Source: Aquincola tertiaricarbonis
GTDB lineage: Bacteria > Pseudomonadota > Gammaproteobacteria > Burkholderiales > Burkholderiaceae_C
Length of the DNA stretch: 64,000 bases
Direction of reading: 5' to 3'
Assembly (NCBI RefSeq): GCF_000969605.1
Contig: NZ_JZUE01000012.1
Coordinates: 163,833 to 227,832, forward strand
Below are positions 17,499-25,471 of the stretch, piece by piece. The position numbers were made by a program, and so were the translations under genes. The notes below the pieces were generated by a model that was not told where the DNA came from, made no database searches, and saw only the letters and a program-made list of their open reading frames with translations. How positions within the stretch are numbered: position 1 is the first letter of the stretch; the number at the start of each line of letters is the position of its first letter.

Positions 17499-17903
17499 TC
17501 AGGCCATGGCCTGCGCCCCCAGCAGCGTGTCGGTGAACTGCTCGAAGCGGCGCACCAGGCCGCCACGCACCTCCCACACATGCGCCACGCGGGCGTCCAG
17601 CATCTTGCCGGTGGCGCGATGCCGGCCGCGGTAGCGGCCCACGCCGACGACATGCGGGCCGGCGTCGAGCAGGGTTTCGAGCTCGAAGCGGTAGTCCTCC
17701 CAATCACGGCCCAGCACCCGGAACACCTGCTCCACCACCTGGTCCGGCCCGACATGGGTGCCCGCACACGGAAAGCCGGCCATCTCGGTCCACTGCACGT
17801 CGGACGCCACCTCCGCCATCATGGCGGCGACATCGCCCCGGGCTGAAGCGGCATAGTGGTCCCCCACGATCTGATGAGGTGAACGCATTTCAAAGGTCTC
17901 CAT
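17499..17903 (-). CDS. SnoaL-like (NTF2-fold) protein
   Basis: A 134-residue cone-shaped NTF2-like protein. The start PHQIVGDHYAASARGDVAAMMAEV and the middle WTEMAGFPCAGTHVGPDQVVEQVF fit polyketide-cyclase-like or epimerase-like SnoaL proteins that carry a hydrophobic pocket. Substrate unknown. It overlaps the upstream gene by 14 bases, so both are probably co-translated. Confidence 0.82.
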   Translation of the reverse strand: METFEMRSPHQIVGDHYAASARGDVAAMMAEVASDVQWTEMAGFPCAGTHVGPDQVVEQVFRVLGRDWEDYRFELETLLDAGPHVVGVGRYRGRHRATGKMLDARVAHVWEVRGGLVRRFEQFTDTLLGAQAMA

Positions 17904-18183
17904 GCAGGGGCTGGCGGGTGGTCGCCAGACAGGATTCGAACAAGGCCAGTTCCTGCGCCAGCGATCCGCGCTCGCGGAACTTGCGGCCGGCCCGGCCGTA
18001 CCAGTGCTCGGCGTCTTCCAGGTCGCCTTCCTGCACGTGCAGGATGCCGTGCAGCCAGGCCGCCAGGTCCGACGCGTCGCGCTGCACCATGTCGTGGGCC
18101 TTCACCCACTGGCCGGCTTGCAGCAGGTCCAGCACGTCCTGCAAGGGCGCCGGCTGATGCGGCATGGAGGTGTTCTCGCTCAT
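17890..18183 (-). CDS. Small helical hypothetical protein
   Basis: A 97-residue acidic protein, mainly helical: PLQDVLDLLQAGQWVKAHDMVQ, then AAWLHGILHVQEGDLEDAEHWYGRAGR. The second part looks like one or two TPR-type helical hairpins. No catalytic motif. The start at MSENTS is preferred to a Met 16 codons upstream because the latter extension is Arg/Pro-rich and outside the helical fold. It overlaps the SnoaL-like gene and probably works with it. Confidence 0.75.
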   Translation of the reverse strand: MSENTSMPHQPAPLQDVLDLLQAGQWVKAHDMVQRDASDLAAWLHGILHVQEGDLEDAEHWYGRAGRKFRERGSLAQELALFESCLATTRQPLHGDL

Positions 18184-18387
18184 GTCATCGCTCTCGTCGC
18201 GCGGGCGGCGCGGTGACGGCACTGTAGGCACGCCCCCTGCGGCGATAAAGCGCGGCCCGCGCGCTGGTCTGTCAACCGATCCGGCGCAAAGGCACAGCGT
18301 CGCCCGCGCGACAGTGCACCCAGGAAAACACGGCCTTGCGGTCCGTGTCGTTGGTGACTACAAACCATCGACCCCCAAAACGAATGA

Positions 18388-18403
18388 AAACGAACGTTCG
18401 TTT
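18388..18403. promoter_or_regulatory. 16-bp perfect palindrome, TetR-type operator candidate
   Basis: AAACGAACGTTCGTTT is its own reverse complement. It is in an AT-rich pocket of the 265-base gap 46 bases before the start of the secreted hydrolase gene, the position of a repressor site. The size and symmetry are typical of TetR-family operators, but no TetR gene is in the window. The rest of the gap shows nothing else I can assign. Confidence 0.6.
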
Positions 18404-18448
18404 GGCGGGTTTCGAAAGCAGTAGTAACAACAACGAACGGAGACGAAG

Positions 18449-19984
18449 ATGCCAGGACCCACTCCCTCAGCTCGGCCAGCGCGGGCGGCCACGGCCACCG
18501 CGGCCGCCGCATTGCTCACCGCCTTGGCCGCCGCGTCCGCACAGGCGGCCACGCCGGTGCCCAGCGTCACCGGCCCCATCGCCAGCACGGCGCAATCCCA
18601 TCCCTTCGGCGGCGCCGCGCACACGCTGCGGCCGCAGGACCTGGCCAAGCTGGGCTACGTGGAGGAGGAGTACCTGATCAGCGGCCAGGCCAACGTGTAC
18701 GAATGGCCCGCCCCCGGGCCGGCCGTGGTGCGCACGGCCGATGCGCCCTACACCACCCGCGTGCTGGTGCGCCGGCCCATCAGCCCGAAGAAGTTCAGCG
18801 GCAACGTGATCGTGGAGCCGCTGAACCCCAGCAACCTGTTCGACCTGAACATCGGCTGGGGCCTGTCGGGCGAGCACTTCGTGCGCAATGGCGACGTGTG
18901 GGTGGGCGTGACGGTCAAGCCGGTGTCGGTGGTGGCGTTGAAGAACTTCGACCCGGTGCGCTACGGCGCACTGAACTTCGCCAACCCGCTGCCGCTGGAC
19001 GACCCGCGCAACTGCGCCACGGTGCCCGCCGATTCGTCGCGCACTACCGAGAACGGCCTGGCCTGGGACATCATCAGCCAGACCGGCGCCTGGCTGAAGA
19101 GCCAGGACAACAGCAACCCGCTGCGTGCGGCGGCCGGCTTCCAGCTTAAGCACCTGATCGGCTTCGGCTATTCGCAGACCGGCGGCTACCTCTACAACTA
19201 CATCAACGGCATCCACCCGCGCGAGACGGCGCGCAACGGCGGCCGCCCGCTGTACGACGCCTACATCGTGGCCGTGGCCGGCGGTGCCTTCGCGGGGCTG
19301 TACCCCATCAACCAGTGCAACCCGGCGCCGCCGGTACCCGACCGGCGCCGGCAGTTCAACAACGTGGGCGTGCCCATCATCCACATCATGTCGCAGTCGG
19401 ACTACCTGACGGGCATCGCCTCCCGCCGCCCCGACAGCGACGCGCCGGGCGACCAGTTCCGCCACTACGAGGCCGCCGGCATGGGCCACGCCACGCCCGA
19501 CGAGCTGTACAGCGCCGCCAAGCCGGAGGACATCGTCAAGGCCGGCCGCACCGTGCCACCGATGTCGTGCAACGAAGGGCCACGCAGCCGCTTCCCGTCC
19601 AGCATCCACTTCAACGCGGTGTTCCAGAACATGGACCTGTGGCTGCGCCGCGGCCTGCCGCCGCCCAAGGCCGAGCCCATCACCGTGGCCGAGGGCAAGC
19701 CGGTGCTGGACGTGTTCGGCAACGTGACGGGCGGCCTGCGCAGCCCATACGTGGACGTGCCCACCAGCACCTGGAACGGCGCCTCCACCGGTGCCAGCTT
19801 CTGCTTCATCGCGGGCCACGAGATCCCGTTCGACGAAGCGCGGCTGAACCAGCTCTACACCAGCCATGGCGACTACGTGAACCAGGTCAAGGGCAGCGTC
19901 AACCGCCTGGTGCGCGACCGCTTCCTCACGCCGGCGGACGGCCTGAAGCTGCAGCGCGAGGCCGCGCAATCGCAGATTCCCTGA
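18449..19984 (+). CDS. Secreted alpha/beta hydrolase domain protein
   Basis: A 511-residue exported hydrolase. The signal peptide covers residues 1-34 (ALLTALAAASAQAA). The nucleophile elbow is IGFGYSQTGGYLYN with Ser242; the likely catalytic His lies in AAGMGHATP. The overall pattern (VIVEPLNPSNLFDLNIGW, VTVKPVSVVALKNFDP) matches the large alpha/beta-hydrolase-domain family (Pfam Abhydrolase_10 as I recall), whose substrates are mostly unknown. A palindromic operator precedes it. The PEP-CTERM gene follows 32 bases later and may be co-transcribed. Confidence 0.85.
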   Translation: MPGPTPSARPARAATATAAAALLTALAAASAQAATPVPSVTGPIASTAQSHPFGGAAHTLRPQDLAKLGYVEEEYLISGQANVYEWPAPGPAVVRTADAPYTTRVLVRRPISPKKFSGNVIVEPLNPSNLFDLNIGWGLSGEHFVRNGDVWVGVTVKPVSVVALKNFDPVRYGALNFANPLPLDDPRNCATVPADSSRTTENGLAWDIISQTGAWLKSQDNSNPLRAAAGFQLKHLIGFGYSQTGGYLYNYINGIHPRETARNGGRPLYDAYIVAVAGGAFAGLYPINQCNPAPPVPDRRRQFNNVGVPIIHIMSQSDYLTGIASRRPDSDAPGDQFRHYEAAGMGHATPDELYSAAKPEDIVKAGRTVPPMSCNEGPRSRFPSSIHFNAVFQNMDLWLRRGLPPPKAEPITVAEGKPVLDVFGNVTGGLRSPYVDVPTSTWNGASTGASFCFIAGHEIPFDEARLNQLYTSHGDYVNQVKGSVNRLVRDRFLTPADGLKLQREAAQSQIP

Positions 19985-20016
19985 CCACCGGCATCCCTAT
20001 TCAACGAGGAGACTTC

Positions 20017-20598
20017 ATGAACCTGTCTAGACAAGCCACCCGCCGCCTGGCCACGGTCGCCCTTGCCGCCGCGGCGGCCCTGGGCGCCACCACCGCGCAG
20101 GCGGTGGACCTGGCGCTCGACTGGGGCACCCACGGCCCGGCCCGCCTGGCCCAGCACAACCCCGGCCCCGAAGGCAGCTTCTTCGTGGACACGTATTCCT
20201 TCAGCCTGGACGCCGGCAGCTGGCAGATTGCCAGCACCGCGGTGGCCAACGAGCTGATGCTCGGCGGCAATGCGGTGTACTCGATCATCGGCGGCAGCTA
20301 CGGCCTGTATGCCGACCCCGACGGCACGCCGGAAAGCGGCGACGAGGACCTGGTGGGCGGCACCATGAGCAACTTCGACGGCACCACCGGCGAGCTGAGC
20401 ATGCAGGCCACCGTGGGCCAGGGCCGCTACTACTACCTGGTGACGGGCCTGGCCTTCGGCAGCGCAGGCGGCGCCTACCAGCTGACCTCGGCGGTGGCCG
20501 CGGTGCCCGAGCCCGGCTCGGCCGCGATGCTGCTGGCCGGCGCAGCGGTGCTTGGCGGCATCGGCTGGCGCCGTCGCCGCGGCGATCAGAAGCGGTAG
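20017..20598 (+). CDS. PEP-CTERM sorting-signal protein (FxDxF-like)
   Basis: A 193-residue exported protein. A signal peptide (LATVALAAAAALGATTAQA) is followed by a Gly/Ser/Asp-rich body with FFVDTYSFSL and, at the end, the tripartite PEP-CTERM tag: VPEPGS, a hydrophobic helix, then WRRRR. Such tags are processed by exosortase during export with exopolysaccharide. No exosortase gene is in the window. The AACGAGGAG site places the start at 20017. Codons 2-6 are made of the window-wide palindrome, including a rare AGA. The 3' end overlaps the convergent membrane-protein gene by 13 bases. Confidence 0.9.
   Translation: MNLSRQATRRLATVALAAAAALGATTAQAVDLALDWGTHGPARLAQHNPGPEGSFFVDTYSFSLDAGSWQIASTAVANELMLGGNAVYSIIGGSYGLYADPDGTPESGDEDLVGGTMSNFDGTTGELSMQATVGQGRYYYLVTGLAFGSAGGAYQLTSAVAAVPEPGSAAMLLAGAAVLGGIGWRRRRGDQKR
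20022..20035. repeat. 14-bp palindromic element, copy 2 (inside the start of the PEP-CTERM gene)
   Basis: CCTGTCTAGACAAG, identical over 16 bases to the copy before ssuA. It begins five bases after the A of the ATG and encodes Leu-Ser-Arg-Gln with the codons CTG TCT AGA CAA. Confidence 0.7.
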
Positions 20599-21236
20599 AC
20601 CACGCTGACGCCGATCTGTGGAATGCCGCGCAGGCGTTCCACGTCGTCGCGGATGTCGTCGAGCTCGCGCTCGACGTCCTCCCGCGGCACCGTGGCGCTC
20701 AACAGCGGCCCGCTGACGCCGCCGGTCACCTTGGGCTTGCCGAAGGCCAGGCCCAGGTCGACCATGAAGCCCCAGCCGCCCACCGCCTGGGGCGGGCGGC
20801 CGAAGCCGATGCCCAGGTAGGGCATGACGGTGGGGTACTTCACCCGCACGTCCAGCCGGTCGTCGGGGCCGGCCACGTACTGGCGGTCGCCGATGGTGAT
20901 GGTGGTGCCGTCGGCGCGGCCGGTGAGGCGGGCGCGGGCATCGTTGACGGTCAGCCCGGCGGTGAGGCGGAAGTTGCGGTGCACGTACCAGTCGCCGAAG
21001 AAGGCCAGGCGGTCCACCTTCACCCGGCCGTCGTAGTCCACGCCGTCGTCGCTGCGGTCGTAGTCGATGCGGCCCAGCGTCGTCACGTCCGCACGCAGCG
21101 TGAACCGCTCGTCCAGCGGGTGGGCATAGCCCAGCGTGATGCCCGGCAGGCCGGCACCCAGGTACACGTCACCCGCCTGCGCGGCAAAGCTGCTGGCGGA
21201 CAGCACCACGAAGGTGGTGGCAAGAAATGGCTTCAT
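20586..21236 (-). CDS. Outer-membrane beta-barrel protein
   Basis: A 216-residue protein with a signal peptide (LATTFVVLSASSFAAQA) and a run of short amphipathic strands ending in the outer-membrane consensus terminal VSVVYRF. Repeated features are YLGAGLPGITLGYAHPL, YLGIGFGRPP and GWGFMVDLGLAFG. Near the C-terminus VEREDVERELDDIRDD-type residues form a charged helix. This resembles small uncharacterised outer-membrane proteins rather than a porin. The start is placed at the signal peptide. Confidence 0.8.
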   Translation of the reverse strand: MKPFLATTFVVLSASSFAAQAGDVYLGAGLPGITLGYAHPLDERFTLRADVTTLGRIDYDRSDDGVDYDGRVKVDRLAFFGDWYVHRNFRLTAGLTVNDARARLTGRADGTTITIGDRQYVAGPDDRLDVRVKYPTVMPYLGIGFGRPPQAVGGWGFMVDLGLAFGKPKVTGGVSGPLLSATVPREDVERELDDIRDDVERLRGIPQIGVSVVYRF

Positions 21237-21313
21237 CGGTTGGCCTTTCAGCGGACAGGGGCGCCCGTGCGGCCAGCGACGGCAAGCCGCGTACCTCCGC
21301 CACCACCAGTCGC

Positions 21314-22378
21314 TCAGCCCCCTACCGCCGCCGCCACGCCCGCACCGCCAGCCCAGGCCTGACGCAGGCGCTCGCCCGCATAGGCCTGTGCTTCGCGGGC
21401 CTTGTGCAGCACCGCGGCGGCGCCGAAGAATTCGTGCGCCACGCCTTCGTATTCGCGCCGCTCCACCGCATTGCCAGCGGCGCGCAGCGCGTCTTCCAGC
21501 TTGGCGCCGTCGCTGCGCAGCGGGTCCAACCGGGCATTGATGATCGTCACCGGCGGCAGCCGGGTCAGGTCGGCGTCGATCAGCTGCAGGCGGGTGTCCT
21601 GCAGTTCGCTCTCTTTGTTGACCAGGTGGTCGACGAACCACTTCACCATCGCGCGGTTCAGCGGCTTGGCGATCGCGTTCTCGATGTACGACTCGGTGTT
21701 CAGGCTGGTCTGCGCCACCGGATACACCGACAGCACATGCCGCGGCGCCGGCAGTCCTGCATCGCGTGCGGCCACCGCGGTGGCCACCGCCAGGTTGCCG
21801 CCGGCACTCTCGCCGGCCAGGGCCAGGCGCGCGGGATCGCCGCCGAGCTGCCCGGCATTCAGCGTGAGCCAGCGCCAGGCGGCCAGCGCGTCGTCCCAGG
21901 CCGCGGGAAAGCGGTGCTCCGGTGCCTGCCGGTAGTCCACCGACACCACGATGGCGCCGGCCTGAGCGCTCAGGCCACGTGCGCCGCCGTCGTACACATG
22001 GCGGTCGGCGATGACCCAGCCGCCGCCATGGAAGTACAGCACCACCGGCAGCGGGCCGCCGCCCTCGGGCGTGTAGACCGTGGCCGGCAGCGGGCCGGCG
22101 GCGCCGTCCACCTGGATGTCGGTGGTGCGCACGCCCGGCACCAACAGCTCGGGCGCGGCCGAACGGCCTTCCCGCTGCAGCAGCGTGCGCACCGCATCGG
22201 CGATGGTGGGTTGCTGGCGGGCCTCGGCTACGCTCAGCTTCTCGATGGCCTTGGGCTGCAGCGACTCATGCGCCTCGGCCAGGTCAAGCATGTCGTCGTC
22301 GGCTCGCAGCGCGGCCACGGCATTGGAGACCGCATTCACCAGCGGATTGGGTTGGCCGTGTGTGTCAGGCGTTGGCAT
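21314..22378 (-). CDS. Alpha/beta hydrolase, acetyl-esterase (HSL) family
   Basis: A 354-residue esterase. The oxyanion motif HGGGW is at residues 117-121 and the nucleophile elbow GESAGG contains Ser191; Asp lies in NARLDPLRSDG and His in YEGVAHEFF. This is the hormone-sensitive-lipase-like class acting on short-chain esters in the cytoplasm. An extra acidic helical segment of about 70 residues precedes the core. Just upstream is a strong inverted repeat (22391-22417). Confidence 0.92.
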   Translation of the reverse strand: MPTPDTHGQPNPLVNAVSNAVAALRADDDMLDLAEAHESLQPKAIEKLSVAEARQQPTIADAVRTLLQREGRSAAPELLVPGVRTTDIQVDGAAGPLPATVYTPEGGGPLPVVLYFHGGGWVIADRHVYDGGARGLSAQAGAIVVSVDYRQAPEHRFPAAWDDALAAWRWLTLNAGQLGGDPARLALAGESAGGNLAVATAVAARDAGLPAPRHVLSVYPVAQTSLNTESYIENAIAKPLNRAMVKWFVDHLVNKESELQDTRLQLIDADLTRLPPVTIINARLDPLRSDGAKLEDALRAAGNAVERREYEGVAHEFFGAAAVLHKAREAQAYAGERLRQAWAGGAGVAAAVGG

Positions 22379-22390
22379 GGTCAGGTGTTT

Positions 22391-22417
22391 CCTAAGGTTC
22401 TTGAATGGAACCTCAGG
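22391..22417. promoter_or_regulatory. Inverted repeat before the esterase gene
   Basis: CCTAAGGTTC, seven bases, GAACCTCAGG: a 10-bp inverted repeat with one mismatch, 13 bases from the esterase start codon. The geometry suits a dimeric regulator such as a MerR-family protein. Confidence 0.5.
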
Positions 22418-22497
22418 CTAACCACGGCCTCGCACCGGGCCTGTCGGAAGACTCCGGCGCCGCGCGTGGGCGCAGCCCGCGCCGCGCCGTACGCCGA

Positions 22498-23211
22498 TCA
22501 GTTGATGGGGCGAACGCCGTCCCCGTCCACCCGCACCCGTGCGCCCTCGGCCGGCGCCGTGCGCTGGGTGATGGTGCGGGTGCCGCCGTTGTCCATGCGC
22601 ACGCGCACTTCGTACACCGTCTCGGCCCGCATGCGCTTTTCCACCTCGTTGCCGGCCACGCCGCCGCCCACGGCGCCCAGCACCGTCATCGCGGTGCGGC
22701 CATTGCCGCCGCCCACCTGGTTGCCCAGCACCGCGCCCAGCACGCCGCCGGCCACCGCACCCACGCCTTGCGCGTCGCCCTTGCGCTGCACGGCGCGCAC
22801 GCTCTGCACCACGCCGCAGGTCTCGCACACCGCGGGCGCCACGCGCTCCACCGGCTGCGGTGCCTGGGCCACCACCGGCGCCGGCGCGCTCTGGCGGGCC
22901 ACCGGCGCACGCTCGGTGCGCACCGGCGCGGGCTTGTCCTCGGGCTGCTGCGCCAGGCTGGGCGGCGACGGCGGCACCATTGGCTGCGGCCGGTCGTCCG
23001 GCGCGGTGTTCATCGCCGCCGGCGGCGACATGACCTGGCTGCTGCCGGCCACCAGCTCGGGCTGCGAAGCGCCGCGCAAGGCCCAACCGGCACCGGCGGC
23101 CAGGGTGGCGATGAGCAGCGCACCGCCCACGATGGCCACCACGGTGCGGTCACTGGAGCGGCGGCGGTGGGAGCGCACTGGGGTGGTCTCGGGCAGGGCG
23201 TCGGTGGACAT
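22498..23211 (-). CDS. Glycine-zipper 2TM-domain membrane protein
   Basis: A 237-residue protein. One membrane helix at about residues 26-45 (TVVAIVGGALLIATLAAGAG), a long Pro-rich linker, a CETCG motif, then the glycine zipper GAVAGGVLGAVLGNQVGGG and AMTVLGAVGGGVAGNEVEKR, as in SlyB-like proteins. It ends in a short beta domain (VYEVRVRMDNGGTRTI). Likely anchored in the inner membrane with a periplasmic zipper; envelope-stability role by family only. Confidence 0.85.
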   Translation of the reverse strand: MSTDALPETTPVRSHRRRSSDRTVVAIVGGALLIATLAAGAGWALRGASQPELVAGSSQVMSPPAAMNTAPDDRPQPMVPPSPPSLAQQPEDKPAPVRTERAPVARQSAPAPVVAQAPQPVERVAPAVCETCGVVQSVRAVQRKGDAQGVGAVAGGVLGAVLGNQVGGGNGRTAMTVLGAVGGGVAGNEVEKRMRAETVYEVRVRMDNGGTRTITQRTAPAEGARVRVDGDGVRPIN

Positions 23212-23302
23212 GGCAACTCCTCGATTCATGAGTAATGCCTGTATGAACGCGCCAGGCAGCATTCGGTTTGCCCGGCGGGTGCATCAAGCGTCACGTGCTG
23301 TA

Positions 23303-23318
23303 ACGGGCACATGCCCGT
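23303..23318. promoter_or_regulatory. Short inverted repeat upstream of the flavoenzyme gene
   Basis: ACGGGCA, CA, TGCCCGT. A second hairpin, CCCCAT-TAGG-ATGGGG, sits at 23361-23376, about 25 bases before the next start codon. Both lie in the 190-base divergent gap and could be operators or a leader structure. Confidence 0.35.
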
Positions 23319-23401
23319 GCGCCCGATGCGGCAAGCCCTGCGCCCGGGCCGGGGCCAGCCCCCCATTAGGATGGGGCGGCGCATGAGAACAAGGAGTACG
23401 C

Positions 23402-24562
23402 ATGCCCCACTACGGAGACTTCCAGAACGCCATCTACGGCGCCGGCCTGGCCGGCATGCTGCCCAAGGTGCCCACCGACTTCGCCACGCTGGAGGCACGA
23501 GCCACGGCCGCGATGACACCTTCGCTGCTCAACTACGTGCAGGGCGGCTGCGGCGATGAACTCACCCAGCGCCGCAATGCGGAGGCCTTCGGCCACTGGG
23601 GCATGGTGCCGCGCATGATGGTGGACAGCGCGGCGCGCGACCTGTCCGTCGAACTGTTCGGCCAGCGGTATCCCACGCCGCTGTTCATGGCGCCCATTGG
23701 CGTCACCGGCCTGTGCACGCAGGACCAGCATGGCGACCTGGCTGCGGCCCGCGCCAGCGTGGCCACCGGTGTGCCGCTGTGCCTGAGCACGCTGACCAAC
23801 GATCCGCTGGAGGCCGTGGCGCAGACGCTGGGCGAGCAGCCCGGCTTCTTCCAGCTCTACACGCCGAAGGACGAAGCCCTGGCCGCCAGCCTGGTGCGGC
23901 GGGCCGAGGCCGCAGGCTACCGCGCCATCGTGGTGACGCTGGACACCTGGGTGACCGGCTGGCGGCCGCGCGACCTGAACACCGCCAACTTCCCGCAGCT
24001 GCGCGGCCATGTGCTGAGCAATTACTTCAGCGACCCCGCCTTCCGCCAGCTGCTGGACAAGCCGCCGCAGGAAGACCCGGCCGCCGCGGTGCGCGCCTGG
24101 GCCAAGACCTTCGGCCGCGTGCTCACCTGGGCCGACATGCCCTGGCTGAAGAGCCTGACCAAGCTGCCCATCGTGCTCAAGGGCATCTGCCACCCCGACG
24201 ATGCACGTCGCGCGGTGGATGCCGGCGCCGACGCCATCTACTGCAGCAACCACGGCGGCCGGCAGGCCAACGGCGGCATCGCGGCCATCGACATGCTGCC
24301 GGCAGTGGTGCAGGCCGCGGGCAGCGTGCCGGTGCTGTTCGACTCCGGCGTGCGATCGGGCACCGACGTGGTGAAGGCCCTGGCCCTGGGCGCCCGCATG
24401 GTGGGCGTGGGCCGGCCCTATGCCTACGGCCTGGCGCTGGATGGCGCCGACGGCGCGGCCCACGTGCTGCGCTGCCTGCTGGCCGAGGCCGACCTGCTGA
24501 TGGCCGTCAACGGCTGGCCGACGGTGGCGGCGGTGCGGGAGGCGGGGGCGGTGCGGGTCTGA
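23402..24562 (+). CDS. FMN-dependent alpha-hydroxy-acid oxidising enzyme, lactate 2-monooxygenase-like
   Basis: A 386-residue TIM-barrel flavoenzyme. The C-terminal fingerprint SNHGGRQ carries the active-site base His284 and Arg287; Lys260 in IVLKGI holds FMN N1/N5, and DSGVRSGTDVVKALALGA and GVGRPY bind the FMN phosphate. The start DFQNAIYGAGLAGMLPKVP and the DTWVTGWRPRDLN block resemble lactate 2-monooxygenase more than membrane lactate dehydrogenase. It would oxidise an L-2-hydroxy acid in the cytoplasm. AAGGAG precedes the ATG. No obvious operon partner. Confidence 0.9.
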   Translation: MPHYGDFQNAIYGAGLAGMLPKVPTDFATLEARATAAMTPSLLNYVQGGCGDELTQRRNAEAFGHWGMVPRMMVDSAARDLSVELFGQRYPTPLFMAPIGVTGLCTQDQHGDLAAARASVATGVPLCLSTLTNDPLEAVAQTLGEQPGFFQLYTPKDEALAASLVRRAEAAGYRAIVVTLDTWVTGWRPRDLNTANFPQLRGHVLSNYFSDPAFRQLLDKPPQEDPAAAVRAWAKTFGRVLTWADMPWLKSLTKLPIVLKGICHPDDARRAVDAGADAIYCSNHGGRQANGGIAAIDMLPAVVQAAGSVPVLFDSGVRSGTDVVKALALGARMVGVGRPYAYGLALDGADGAAHVLRCLLAEADLLMAVNGWPTVAAVREAGAVRV

Positions 24563-24638
24563 GCGCGGCCGGCCACCCAATCGCCGTAAGCTCGCCAGAA
24601 CGCAGCCTGGCCGGCCCGGCCATCCCCCGGAGGTGACC

Positions 24639-25448
24639 ATGTCCCGCACACCGGATGCCGCGCCTGCTTCGGGCGGCCTGGTCTTCAACGACGGCGCGGC
24701 CTACGAGCTGATGATGGGGCGCTGGAGCGCACAGGTGGCGCAACCCTTCCTCGACTGGCTGGCGCTGCCGCACGGCCTGGACTGGCTCGATGCGGGCTGC
24801 GGCAACGGCGCCTTCACCGAGTCGCTGGTGCTGCATGGCAGGCCGGCATCGGTGGTCGGCATCGACCCCTCGGCGGCGCAGCTGGCCTTCGCGCGCCAGC
24901 GCCCGGCCACCGCGGCCGTTCGCTTCCTGCAAGGCGATGCACAGGCCCTGCCGCTGGACGACGACAGCGTGGATGCCGCCGTGATGGCGCTGGTGCTGTT
25001 CTTCCTGCCCGATCCGGCGCGCGGCGTGCGCGAGATGGCGCGGGTGGTGCGGCCCGGCGGCACGGTGGCCGCCTACCACTGGGACCTGGCCGGCGGCGGC
25101 TTCCCGCTGCAGCCCATCCTCGATGCGGTACAGGCTGAAGGCCATGCCACGCAGCAGCCGCCCAGCGCCTGGGCCGCGGCCCTGCCCGCCTCCGAAGACC
25201 TGTGGCGCCAGGCCGGGCTGGTGGCGGTGCACAGCCGCCGCTTCGAGGTCAGCCGCCGTTTCGACAGCTTCGACGACTACTGGCGCAGCGCCCAGGCCAG
25301 CCCGCGGCTGCGCGACCTGTTCGCGACCCTGCCGCCGGCCGATTTGCAGCGGGTGAGCGAAGGCGCGCGCCGGCAGGCCGGCATCGCCGGCGACGGACCC
25401 ATCGTGCTGAAGGCCACGGCCAACGCGGTGCAGGGCCGCAAGCCCTGA
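24639..25448 (+). CDS. Class I SAM-dependent methyltransferase
   Basis: A 269-residue methyltransferase. Motif I is WLDAGCGNGAFTE (about residues 48-60), the acidic loop VVGIDPSAAQL, motif II GDAQALPLDDDSVDAAVM and motif III VRPGGTVAAYHWDL. These define a Methyltransf_11/UbiE-like fold of unknown substrate. ATG 24639 is preferred to an in-frame GTG two codons earlier because GGAGGTGA lies right before it. The gene ends 23 bases from the convergent end of the GlgE operon. Confidence 0.88.
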   Translation: MSRTPDAAPASGGLVFNDGAAYELMMGRWSAQVAQPFLDWLALPHGLDWLDAGCGNGAFTESLVLHGRPASVVGIDPSAAQLAFARQRPATAAVRFLQGDAQALPLDDDSVDAAVMALVLFFLPDPARGVREMARVVRPGGTVAAYHWDLAGGGFPLQPILDAVQAEGHATQQPPSAWAAALPASEDLWRQAGLVAVHSRRFEVSRRFDSFDDYWRSAQASPRLRDLFATLPPADLQRVSEGARRQAGIAGDGPIVLKATANAVQGRKP

Positions 25449-25471
25449 ACCGGCCGGCCCCGCCCGTTCCG

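Noticed and set aside
17925..17945. GGATTCGAAC-like string resembling a tRNA T-loop
   Set aside because: It is inside the coding sequence of the small helical protein and no acceptor stem or anticodon arm can be formed around it.
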